From NCBI GenBank assembly GCA_016783065.1, contig JADHXI010000020.1, positions 1-32,020 of the forward strand: DNA of 32,020 bases. The letters are read 5' to 3'. The first letter of the stretch is position 1. Every line of letters begins with the position of its first letter. Shown here one piece after another: positions 25,147-32,020 of this stretch. The position numbers and the translations under genes are program-made. Under the pieces are notes generated by a model. The model was not told the origin of the DNA. It saw only the letters and a program-made list of their open reading frames with translations, and searched no databases. Source of the stretch: Desulfobacteraceae bacterium (GTDB lineage: Bacteria > Desulfobacterota > DSM-4660 > Desulfatiglandales > Desulfatiglandaceae).

Positions 25147-27651
25147 TCATTCCAAAACACCTTCAGCAACAAGATCGGCTATCTCGTCATCGCTCATACC
25201 CAGGAACTCCTTGAGCACCATCTCTGTATGTTCCCCAAACAGTGGGGCCGGGGATGTTGGTTTATTTTGGCATCGGGATAATTTAAATGCAGACGTTGCG
25301 ATATGATATTGACCCATCTCGGAATGGTCCAGCGGTTCAAAGTGTTCACGATGCTGTAGTTGCGGGTCATTAAATAGATCTTCTGCATTTTGGACTGCCC
25401 CCGCGGATACGCCCGCCGATTGCATGATGTGCATCAATTCCTCAGTATCGTGACCCATGGTCCATTCCTCAATGTGCCGATCAAGTTCGTCTTCATGTTC
25501 CTTCCTTCCAGCCAGAGTCTGAAATCTGTTTTCTTTTGTCCATTCCGGCTCGCCGAGTACTTTACAGAAGGCCCGCCATTCCTCTTCACTTGTGACGGCG
25601 ATGGCGCACCATCGATCCTCGCCGCGACAGCGATATGCGCCGTGCGGAGCAGCGTTTGGATCTCGATTTCCCATACGTCCGGCTACTCTATTGTTTACCT
25701 GGTAATCCAGGATAGCCGGCATCAAGAATTGAAGTGCGCTCTCGAGTTGAGACTGGTCGATGTACTGGCCCTCACCGGTGCGACGTCGATAGTCCAACGC
25801 TGTTAGAATTGATATCAGCAAGAAATTCCAGTCGACGAAATCGTTGTAAGCTGAATAGGGACCTACAGGTTCACCGTCGGGCCAACCGGTCAGCTCGAAC
25901 CAGCCGGCTATGGCCGATGCCATTTGACCGTAACCACGGTGCGGGGAACGCGGCCCAGTCTGTCCCTGAAGGCACGTGGATGCCATAATGATGTCCGGTT
26001 TAACCTTCTTCACCTCATCATAGCCCAGACCCCATCTCGACATAACTCCCGGAGCAAAGGACTCGATGACGACGTCGGCCCAGCAGATCAACTTCTCCAC
26101 AATTGACCTGGCCTTTGGTTTCTGCATGTTGAGGGTGATGCTCAGCTTGCTCGCGTTGTGCGTGGCAAAGTATCCGCTACGTTCCAGATGCGGTTCTTCC
26201 CCTACAAATGGGGATGCAATCCTCAGCGTTTCAGGGTGAATCATAGATTCCACCTTGACTACGGTGGCACCGTGATCGGCCAGATATCTGGTAGTTGTTG
26301 GACCGAGTACGGTACTTGAAAAATCCAGCACGTTTATACCGGTCAAGGGACGTAGATCGTCCATCTCATTCATCTTCAATTTTTTCAATCGTTCTAGCTC
26401 CACGCGCGACATCTGCAATTCATCTTCGAAGATTTCACTATTGTGTTCACCAATATGAGGTGCTCTCCCTTTTATCTGCCATGGGGTCTCAGACATCTTT
26501 GCAGGGGCGCCAGGATACTTGATCGTTGTGCTCAACTCTGGGTGCCGTACATCCACCCAGTAATCCCGGGCCTGAAGCTGAGGGTCGAGAAAAACATCGG
26601 CTACCGTGTTTACGGGGGCAAGCATGATGCCTCCTTTGATCGCCTCATCTAATAGTTCATCTTTGCTTTTTGTCTCGAAATATCTACTGAAAGCTTCAGT
26701 CATTTTTTCAAGACGATCTACTTGCGTAGAGAGGGCACCCACTTCATTCCAGTCAATCTCTTTGAGCCAATCCTCGGCCATCCCATCCCTGTCCATCAGT
26801 TCTACAACCCGACGTTGTCCCTTGGCGCCAATAGATCCGCCCGAAAACATGAAGGTCACGTAACCGTCCCGGGCGCGCCAGACTGTTTTTATATGGTAAT
26901 CACCAAATTGACGCAAGATCCCGGCACGGGCGAGTATTTTTTTTTGCAAGTCCCAGAAGGCGTACGAATTGGTTAGCATCCATGATGGACATTGTTGGGC
27001 AGAGACATCTACATGCTGGCCCTTTCCATTTACTGCTCGATAGTGAAGGGCCATCAGACTGCCTACTACCGCCATTGCGCTTGCATGAAGGTATGCCTGA
27101 GGCGGGTGACTTATCCGGACGGGGGCTCGTCCCTGCTCTCCAGTCATCCACATGTAACCACCCATAGCCCAGGGAATGATGTCCGGTCCTTTCCAATGGG
27201 CACGGGGGCCGGTTTGGCCAAAAGGAGTAATGGAGGCCATGATCAGTCCCGGGTTCAGCTTCTCCAGTACCGAATAGTCCATACCCAGCCCCTTCAAGCA
27301 CCCTGGTGGAAAAGACTCTATAAGGAAATCAGCCTTAGTGACGAGACGCCTCAGGATCTTTCGACCTTCCTCTTTCATGATGTCCAGAGTGATTCCGCGC
27401 TTACCGGTGTTATAGGCCATCCAAAAAAGGCTCTTCTCCGGGTCGGCGTCGTCACCATAGAAGGGACCCACTCTCCTTGCCGGATCGCCGCCAGGTGGTT
27501 CTACCTTGATTACATCGGCTCCGAGGTCAGCGAATATTTTGCCGGCAAGTAGTCCTTTTGCATCGGTCAGGTCCAGAACCCGATAGGGCCCTAATGCTTT
27601 TTTGCACTCATTTTTCAATAACGTGCTCCCCTCCATTCCCTGCTTATACAC
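25147..27651 (-). CDS. Fused double CaiB/BaiF (class III) CoA-transferase
   Basis: An 834-residue protein made of two complete class III CoA-transferase units (each usually about 400). Unit 1 spans about 20-410 (GPYRVLDLTDAKGLLAGKIF, then KADFLIESFPPGCL, then FGQTGPRAHWKGPDIIPWAM) and unit 2 about 433-834 (LTGINVLDFSSTVLGPTTTR, ADVVIESFAPGVM, LQGQTGPRSPHRGYGQMASA). In unit 1 the position of the catalytic aspartate of formyl-CoA transferase is D157; in unit 2 the aligned residue is G575, so only one site is likely to form the acyl-enzyme. The fusion resembles a heterodimer joined in one chain. The GTG at 27651 overlaps the aminotransferase stop by 8 bp; ATG 27636 is an alternative start. Substrate unknown, probably an organic acid exchanged with succinyl- or acetyl-CoA. 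Confidence 0.87.
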   Translation of the reverse strand: MYKQGMEGSTLLKNECKKALGPYRVLDLTDAKGLLAGKIFADLGADVIKVEPPGGDPARRVGPFYGDDADPEKSLFWMAYNTGKRGITLDIMKEEGRKILRRLVTKADFLIESFPPGCLKGLGMDYSVLEKLNPGLIMASITPFGQTGPRAHWKGPDIIPWAMGGYMWMTGEQGRAPVRISHPPQAYLHASAMAVVGSLMALHYRAVNGKGQHVDVSAQQCPSWMLTNSYAFWDLQKKILARAGILRQFGDYHIKTVWRARDGYVTFMFSGGSIGAKGQRRVVELMDRDGMAEDWLKEIDWNEVGALSTQVDRLEKMTEAFSRYFETKSKDELLDEAIKGGIMLAPVNTVADVFLDPQLQARDYWVDVRHPELSTTIKYPGAPAKMSETPWQIKGRAPHIGEHNSEIFEDELQMSRVELERLKKLKMNEMDDLRPLTGINVLDFSSTVLGPTTTRYLADHGATVVKVESMIHPETLRIASPFVGEEPHLERSGYFATHNASKLSITLNMQKPKARSIVEKLICWADVVIESFAPGVMSRWGLGYDEVKKVKPDIIMASTCLQGQTGPRSPHRGYGQMASAIAGWFELTGWPDGEPVGPYSAYNDFVDWNFLLISILTALDYRRRTGEGQYIDQSQLESALQFLMPAILDYQVNNRVAGRMGNRDPNAAPHGAYRCRGEDRWCAIAVTSEEEWRAFCKVLGEPEWTKENRFQTLAGRKEHEDELDRHIEEWTMGHDTEELMHIMQSAGVSAGAVQNAEDLFNDPQLQHREHFEPLDHSEMGQYHIATSAFKLSRCQNKPTSPAPLFGEHTEMVLKEFLGMSDDEIADLVAEGVLE

Positions 27652-29026
27652 CCATTTTTTCTTCCCATTCGGTTAGGGTCCAATCGACCGCATCCAAAAG
27701 CTCATCGATTTGCTCACGCGTAATACTCAGTGGCGGCGAAATCCAAAAAGGTAATCCTCGCTTACCCATACTCGGCCGGCGAGGACCATAGAGTGTGTTG
27801 TAAAAAACCACGCCATGTTTCAGACCTATGGACTGCAGCCAAAATTCAGGCTGAGAATCTCGAGGAAAGAAATCCATGGTCTCCTTATTGGCCACAATCT
27901 CAATCACCATAAACAGCCCTTTCCCTCGTGTATCCGCTATTGAAGGATGAGCTAGTAGCCTGTCTTTCTGAGAATGAAGGTATTCACCCACAGAGGCACT
28001 ATTCTCAATCAGATTATCCTTTTCCAAGATATCTATCACGGCCGATGCCGCAGCACAGGAGACAGCATGCGCCTGGTTGGTAAAGCCGTGGTTGAAATGA
28101 ACTCCCTTGCTGAAGGGTTCATTGATCTTATCGCTGATCATCACACCACCCATGGGTGCATAGAGACTGGTGATCCCCTTGCCCATGACCATTATGTCGG
28201 CCTGGACATCAAAGTGTTCCATGCAGAACCACTTGCCCATCCTGCCAAACCCTGTAATAACCTCATCCGCAATAAGAAGCACGTCGTTCTCATCACAGAT
28301 CTCCCTGATGGATTTCCAGTAACTGGCAGGGGGTATGACTCCGTAATCAGGGCCACAGCCGATTGGCGTGGCTATAAAGGCCGCAACATTCTTCTGTCCA
28401 CTGTAATAAATGCACTCCTCCAGCCTCTGGGCCGCTCTGATACCATATTCTTCCGGACTCAGATCCGATGGACGTTCACGCTCACTGTATTGATTGATTT
28501 TGGGCCACTTTATTATGTAGGGGTCAAAGGGGTTCCTCAGCCCGGCAATTCCAGCCACCGACAGCGCCCCCAGGGACATGCCGTGATAACTATCATAGTG
28601 AGAAATTATTATATGCTTCTCTGATTTTTGCTGCGTTAGATAATATTGACGTACCAGCTTGATGGCGGTCTCTATCGCATCTGATCCGCCACCTGGAGTC
28701 AAAAAGGTGGTATTCAGTGTCCCAGGGGCTACTATGCTGAGCTTGTCGCATAATTCGGCCCTCGCCTGATCGGAGAGCATAGGATGGCAATATGCATATT
28801 TGTCGAGTTGTTGGTTAATGGCCTCTTTGATCCTCTTGTCGCCGTGAGGAATGCCAATAGCCATGGGGCCACCCGAGACATCGAAGTATCGATTCCCTTC
28901 CTTATCATAGAGATAGATTCCCTCAGTTCGCTCCAAGATAGGCATAAATGGATGGTATGAAAATACCTTGCTCCACATGCCCTCAGGGGTTCGATAGGCA
29001 TACTTTTCGCTGCTGTCTGTCTTCAT
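27644..29026 (-). CDS. Class III pyridoxal-phosphate aminotransferase
   Basis: A 460-residue fold-type I aminotransferase of class III (omega-amino acid/4-aminobutyrate/ornithine group). It has PGGGSDAIETAIKLVR (111-126), YHGMSLGALS (148-156), LIADEVITGFGRMGKW (D254 for the pyridine nitrogen) and the Schiff-base lysine K283 in MVMGKGITS. The usual E-P segment that contacts substrate reads ATPIG (219-223), so a Glu is missing there. It would move an amino group from a terminal amine or beta/gamma-amino acid to pyruvate or 2-oxoglutarate. AAGGAG six bases before ATG supports the start. It is followed by, and overlaps, the double CoA-transferase, so the two act in one pathway: deamination, then CoA activation of the product is a reasonable reading. 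Confidence 0.88.
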   Translation of the reverse strand: MKTDSSEKYAYRTPEGMWSKVFSYHPFMPILERTEGIYLYDKEGNRYFDVSGGPMAIGIPHGDKRIKEAINQQLDKYAYCHPMLSDQARAELCDKLSIVAPGTLNTTFLTPGGGSDAIETAIKLVRQYYLTQQKSEKHIIISHYDSYHGMSLGALSVAGIAGLRNPFDPYIIKWPKINQYSERERPSDLSPEEYGIRAAQRLEECIYYSGQKNVAAFIATPIGCGPDYGVIPPASYWKSIREICDENDVLLIADEVITGFGRMGKWFCMEHFDVQADIMVMGKGITSLYAPMGGVMISDKINEPFSKGVHFNHGFTNQAHAVSCAAASAVIDILEKDNLIENSASVGEYLHSQKDRLLAHPSIADTRGKGLFMVIEIVANKETMDFFPRDSQPEFWLQSIGLKHGVVFYNTLYGPRRPSMGKRGLPFWISPPLSITREQIDELLDAVDWTLTEWEEKMGV

Positions 29027-29104
29027 AACAAACTCCTTTCATCAAATTTATTTATACTCACTTCATTATCAGATTTCTCCGGAAACCTGAAGAGTTCTCG
29101 TAAC

Positions 29105-29132
29105 ACTATCAAATTTTCAAAACCGATGTCAA
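29105..29132 (-). promoter_or_regulatory. Probable promoter of the aminotransferase-CoA-transferase operon
   Basis: On the minus strand, TTGACA (29132-29127) and GATAGT (29110-29105) are separated by 16 bp. The -10 matches consensus at four of six positions. It lies between the terminator at 29179-29214 and the ATG at 29026. Confidence 0.45.
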
Positions 29133-29178
29133 AGTCATTACGTTGAATTTGTTGTATCCATGGTAGGTACAAAACAGA

Positions 29179-29214
29179 AAAAGGCAGAGTCAATTATTTG
29201 ACTCTGCCTTTTAA
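29179..29214. terminator. Bidirectional intrinsic terminator
   Basis: AAGGCAGAGTCAA and TTGACTCTGCCTT form a perfect 13-bp stem around TTAT, with A/T tracts on both sides (TTTTAATTTTTT to the right, AAAA on the left). It insulates the aminotransferase operon from upstream transcription. Confidence 0.85.
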
Positions 29215-29631
29215 TTTTTTAAAAAGTACACAAACTAACGAGATCAAGCAACAACGTTGACCTGGTCTCTAAAATAAGAATAGCTTCCCTAAATGGCGTT
29301 GTTCTCTCCGGTGCAACTCATTTCCCTCATTAGAATGATGCCCGGTGGAAAAGATGCACGCTCATCCGAGAAGCTATTTTATACCCCATCTCTCGTTTTA
29401 TTCGAGGATATTCGAGTTGGGCAAGCGTTACGCGTTAAATTATGCAAAAATCATGCTAAATCAACCAATCAGATGAATATTTTTGTAAATCTATTGGAAA
29501 TTAACTTGGTTAGGCCTGTACAAGAGAATATGTCTACAAAGTATTTCCAATAAATGTACATGATATTTTGCAAAAAATCCGATCAAGGTGGAATAAAATT
29601 GCTATTGTATCAGTTAGGTCGCTGTTAATTC
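29215..29631. other. Gap of about 400 bp with a sigma54-like site
   Basis: No supported gene; an 86-codon plus-strand ORF has no ribosome-binding site and a random-looking translation. On the minus strand 29459-29443 reads TTAGCATGATTTTTGCA, matching the sigma54 consensus (YTGGCACG-N4-TTGCW) at all but two fixed positions. The -24 element has AG in place of GG, which weakens it. A transcript from here would run leftward about 220-250 nt to the terminator at 29214-29179 without coding, so a small RNA is conceivable. Confidence 0.3.
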
Positions 29632-30036
29632 TCATTGTTTATGATGAGCTTGGTTGTTTCCTGTTGGATAATCATTCCCAAGCATCTTGTGTAGCACAGC
29701 GCCAACGTCCTTAAAATCGCTATCCACAAAGGTTATAAAACGTGGGCGTAATCTGTGTCCTCTCGCAATTGTTTCATCATCTCTATCGGGCAGGATAAGA
29801 ATGGTACGAATGTCTTCGAACAAGTCTTTGATAGAAAGTATCTCCAAAAGATCTGCCCGGTTCGTGGACAGAAGAACAGCAATGTTCATATCACCCCGGG
29901 GTTTTCGAAGTCTTTCGATAAGGAGATCGATCTTTTGGAAAAACTCCATCCTGTCTTCAGGCCTCAAACCTTTGATAATCTTTTGAAGTCTTTGTGCTAT
30001 TTTTCCTGACTCATTCGAATACAAGACTATGCTCAT
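29632..30036 (-). CDS. Small unrecognised protein, possibly receiver-like
   Basis: A 134-residue protein, MSIVLYSNESGKIAQRLQKI onward. Residues 1-45 look like an amphipathic helix region (LQKIIKGLRPEDRMEFFQKI). The second part alternates short hydrophobic strands and helices (MNIAVLLSTN, IRTILILPDRDD, RFITFVDSDFKDV), resembling an alpha/beta Rossmann or response-regulator-like fold without the usual phosphorylation-site pair of aspartates at the start. I cannot assign a family. The start at ATG 30036 has AAGGA seven to eight bases upstream; a longer open frame from 30246 includes a hydrophobic stretch but has no ribosome-binding site and crosses a hairpin. It is monocistronic. Confidence 0.6.
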   Translation of the reverse strand: MSIVLYSNESGKIAQRLQKIIKGLRPEDRMEFFQKIDLLIERLRKPRGDMNIAVLLSTNRADLLEILSIKDLFEDIRTILILPDRDDETIARGHRLRPRFITFVDSDFKDVGAVLHKMLGNDYPTGNNQAHHKQ

Positions 30037-30062
30037 TATTTGATCCTTATTCTTTTTCCTTG

Positions 30063-30093
30063 GAAGAGCCCCGACCTTTGGTTGGGGCTCTTC
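30063..30093. promoter_or_regulatory. Perfect 10-bp stem-loop in the leader of the small protein gene
   Basis: GAAGAGCCCC and GGGGCTCTTC pair perfectly around an 11-base loop, 27-57 bases upstream of ATG 30036. There is no T tract on either strand, so a plain terminator is unlikely. It could be a leader structure or a terminator relic. I see nothing else in 30094-30363. Confidence 0.5.
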
Positions 30094-30363
30094 ACTAAGG
30101 TATAAACAAGAAGTGTGCCAAAAGAGGAAATTTATTAATATTATTAGTATATTCAGAAGGTTAGACGTAACAGGAAGGTAATGATGGGGAATAACAATGG
30201 CAGTTCCAGGGAAGATCTTTCCTCTAAAACCGGACCAATTCTGCAAAAATCGGAAAATATGCCTTTAAAATTTTCCTATCCCAATTGAGATCTTTCGCTC
30301 AATTAGTACCTATCTATCAAAATCGCATCATGTTTGCGAAGGATTTATCTAACAAAATATTTT

Positions 30364-30438
30364 AGCCACCAAGACACCAAGACACGAAGTTAAATTATAA
30401 TAAACAGTTCTTCTTTGTGTCTTGGTGCCTTTGTGGCT
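30364..30438. repeat. 75-bp inverted repeat (AGCCACCAAGACAC family)
   Basis: AGCCACCAAGACACCAAGAC (30364-30383) is inverted at the other end (TTTGTGTCTTGGTGCCTTTGTGGCT, ending 30438), with arms of about 25 bp and a short AT-rich loop. Elements with a 'tttgtgtcttggtgcctttgtggc' phrase are widespread in environmental bacterial genomes. It lies 24 bp downstream of the stop codon of the OYE gene and may act as its terminator-like 3' structure. Confidence 0.8.
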
Positions 30439-30462
30439 ATTCTTTCCGGTTTAGGGTATTTT

Positions 30463-31572
30463 TCATTCTTGAGCCGGTATGTCGACCTCCCTACCAGCAC
30501 GCTCGTTCACTTTACAGATAGGGTCACCCGGTTTCCATTTTCCACTCAGCATTGGACGAAAACATGTATTGCATGATTCGCATGCGACGATTTCTTCAAA
30601 TCGCCCTTCTTTCACCTTTCTTGGCCACAAGGGGTCGGCTATTAATTGCCGACCGATAACGACGAGATCCGCCTTTCCTTGTGTCAATATCAAATCCGCC
30701 ACCTCAGGCGTATTAATGCGCCCCACTGCGATCACCGGTACTTTAACGTTCTGCTTTATCGCATCTGCTAGGTGGACAAAGGTGCCCATCTTGGCCCTCT
30801 TGGTAGGCGAAGCTCTCCGACTGGGGTCACTGCCAATGGAAACATCGAACACATCAACGCCGGCCTTTTCCAATTCTGCAGCGAACAGCTTACTCTGGCG
30901 TAGCGTTATTCCACCGGCGCGCTTTTCCTCAGCTCCGATCCGGTAGAATATGGGAAAATCGTCTCCAACAGCCTGCCTCGTTGTTTTTACAACTTCCAAT
31001 CCAAAACGCATTCTCCCATAGATATCTCCGCCATATTCATCTTTCCTCTTATTGTCTGCTCCGGAAAAGAATTGGCAGAGGAGATAGCCATGGGCTCCGT
31101 GAAATTCAATGAAATCGAAACCCGATTCCTTAGCCTTCTCCGATGCCGAACTGAACTTATGAGTAATTGATCGAATTTCACTCACGGTCGCTTCCCTCAT
31201 ATTGGCAATTGCCGAGGGAGCAATCAAATCTCCGCTGGTTACATTCAACATCCCACTACCCGCCGGCAACTGGTTACCGTGCCAAAGTTGGATGCCTATC
31301 CTTGCTCCGGCTTCCCTGATCTCCTCAGTGAAAGACTTCATGCTCTCGATGAATTTAGCTACACCATCAGGGCGTCCCCAAGCTTCGTCATCGATGAACA
31401 GATCGACAGAGGTTGCAGACATGATTATAGTACCGGCACCGCCCTGAGCGCGTTCTAAATAGTAAGCCCGAACTCGCCTATTTCGTAATCCAAGTACTAA
31501 TTGCATCGCAGGCATCACGATACGGTTCTTCACCACCATGCCTCTAATAGTCAACGGCTCGAATAGTTTCAT
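30463..31572 (-). CDS. Old yellow enzyme/2,4-dienoyl-CoA reductase-like FMN protein with 4Fe-4S motif
   Basis: A 369-residue protein. Residues 1-325 form an OYE-type TIM barrel: FEPLTIRGMVVKNRIVMPAM at the start, IQLWHGNQ (94-101), EFHGAHGYLLCQF (156-168) followed by the DEYGG turn, and the FMN-binding VPVIAVGRIN and DLVVIGRQLIADP. Cysteines 331, 334, 337 and 353 form a 4Fe-4S motif as in 2,4-dienoyl-CoA reductase and trimethylamine dehydrogenase, although spacing (x2, x2, x15) differs slightly. The chain stops just after, so the roughly 300-residue FAD/NADPH half of those enzymes is missing and electrons must come from a separate partner. GGAGG six bases before ATG fixes the start. It is monocistronic here. 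Confidence 0.87.
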   Translation of the reverse strand: MKLFEPLTIRGMVVKNRIVMPAMQLVLGLRNRRVRAYYLERAQGGAGTIIMSATSVDLFIDDEAWGRPDGVAKFIESMKSFTEEIREAGARIGIQLWHGNQLPAGSGMLNVTSGDLIAPSAIANMREATVSEIRSITHKFSSASEKAKESGFDFIEFHGAHGYLLCQFFSGADNKRKDEYGGDIYGRMRFGLEVVKTTRQAVGDDFPIFYRIGAEEKRAGGITLRQSKLFAAELEKAGVDVFDVSIGSDPSRRASPTKRAKMGTFVHLADAIKQNVKVPVIAVGRINTPEVADLILTQGKADLVVIGRQLIADPLWPRKVKEGRFEEIVACESCNTCFRPMLSGKWKPGDPICKVNERAGREVDIPAQE

Positions 31573-31642
31573 GTGATTCCTCCATCTTCAAGCTATTTTT
31601 GACAGGATTAACAGGATGAACATGATAATTTTTCTTATCTTG

Positions 31643-31822
31643 TTGATCTATAATAATTCGTCTCACTGATTTAAGTCCCAAGATGACTGTATCATTAACA
31701 ATAGTATCAGCTACAAATTCACCTACAATTTTGTTGTCATAGTAGACTGTAATGGATTTTTGTAGCTCTGCATCGAGGTTTATTTTATGCAGGTTGTGAT
31801 AAATTTTTTGATCAACTGGATT
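31643..31822 (-). pseudogene. Remnant of a GxxExxY-family protein gene
   Basis: An open stretch on the minus strand encodes KIYHNLHKINLDAELQKSIT, then VYYDNKIVGEFVADTIVND and VILGLKSVRRI (31807-31655). The I-x-V-Y-Y-x-x-x-x-V-G-E-x-x-A-D pattern and the following V-I-x-x-L-K-x-V are hallmarks of the GxxExxY (PDDEXK-like) family of about 125 residues. The N-terminal third is gone (in-frame stop just upstream) and the C-terminal helix is replaced by a GACAGGATTAACAGGATG repeat-like sequence at 31599-31616. Neither a start nor a proper end remains. The putative group II intron begins 37 bp upstream of the remnant. Confidence 0.65.
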
Positions 31823-31858
31823 TCATAGGAACTTCTTTTTACAATCATGTCCATCCTG

Positions 31859-32020
31859 GTGCGCCAGGCGAAGCCTGGCCTATCTTGTGAACTGAAAGGA
31901 GTTCACCTTGTAAGTTGTCCGTTTGGCAAGTAGCCGATCGAGCGCGGGACGGGGCAACCCGATCTGGCGAAGCCTCGTGAGGCGAAGGCGCGAGCCGTAG
32001 CGCAAGCGAATCCATTTCGG
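31859..32020 (+). mobile_element. 5' end of a probable group II intron (runs off the window)
   Basis: The sequence from GTGCGCCAGG onward has the GTGYG 5' boundary of group II introns. It then folds as a dense series of hairpins expected of domain I: GCCAGGC-GAA-GCCTGGC (31863-31879), GTGAACT-GAAAGG-AGTTCAC (31888-31907), GGGG-CAA-CCC, GCCTC-GT-GAGGC and AGCGCAAGCGA. Composition is much richer in GC than the preceding AT-rich DNA, marking a junction at about 31858. The maturase ORF and domains V-VI would lie outside the window. An alternative is another structured RNA or a repeat. Confidence 0.6.

Noticed and set aside
29293-29553. 86-codon plus-strand ORF
   Set aside because: No ribosome-binding site, no recognisable motif, and it runs through a terminator-flanked AT-rich gap.
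30036-30246. Longer N-terminus (70 residues, with a hydrophobic stretch) for the small protein gene
   Set aside because: The inner ATG at 30036 has a good AAGGA; the upstream frame crosses a perfect stem-loop and has no ribosome-binding site.

Overview
The window reads as a chromosomal segment of an anaerobic, Gram-negative bacterium, most likely a Desulfobacterota (deltaproteobacterial) lineage. The evidence is two tandem desulforedoxin-type Cys4 mini-proteins, several acyl-CoA enzymes, a MtaA/uroporphyrinogen-decarboxylase-like methyltransferase family protein, a lysine/alanine-rich histone-H1-like protein and many dispersed palindromic repeats. The taxon is an inference; no rRNA or tRNA gene is present to anchor it.

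Layout. 1-4.7 kb is a decayed accessory (defence/toxin-antitoxin) island: an XRE-ImmA/IrrE regulator with a stub of a PIN-like partner, an OLD-like AAA ATPase with a TOPRIM-like C-terminus, and about 900 bp of debris that may include restriction-modification methyltransferase fragments. 4.7-11.2 kb is metabolic: a YtcJ-like amidohydrolase converges on a leftward group of FMN oxidoreductase, two desulforedoxin-like proteins, an acyl-CoA ligase and two translationally coupled enoyl-CoA hydratase-like proteins. 11.7-14.6 kb has a stand-alone mreB and a PfkB/HldE-type sugar kinase separated by repeat-rich DNA. 14.7-19.7 kb holds a UroD/MtaA-like protein and a dipeptide-type ABC transporter (binding protein plus two permeases, no ATPases), with a good sigma70 promoter ahead of the binding protein. 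19.7-22.9 kb has a membrane metallophosphoesterase, a small membrane protein, infA and the histone-like gene. 23.1-25.0 kb is an MFS drug-exporter gene enclosed precisely by inverted copies of an 88-bp element, one copy carrying a 220-bp insert with its own terminal inverted repeats. 25.1-29.0 kb is a two-gene unit: a class III aminotransferase and a fused double CaiB/BaiF CoA-transferase. 29.6-31.6 kb has a small unrecognised protein and an old-yellow-enzyme domain protein. The window ends in a GxxExxY gene remnant and what looks like the 5' end of a group II intron.

Taken together, the ligase, hydratases, CoA-transferase, aminotransferase and OYE-family reductase suggest peripheral anaerobic degradation of organic or amino acids through CoA thioesters, but no complete pathway can be read here. 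The most striking non-coding property is repeat density: at least six families of inverted-repeat elements occupy most long intergenic gaps, and three families (A, B, C) have two or more copies inside 32 kb.
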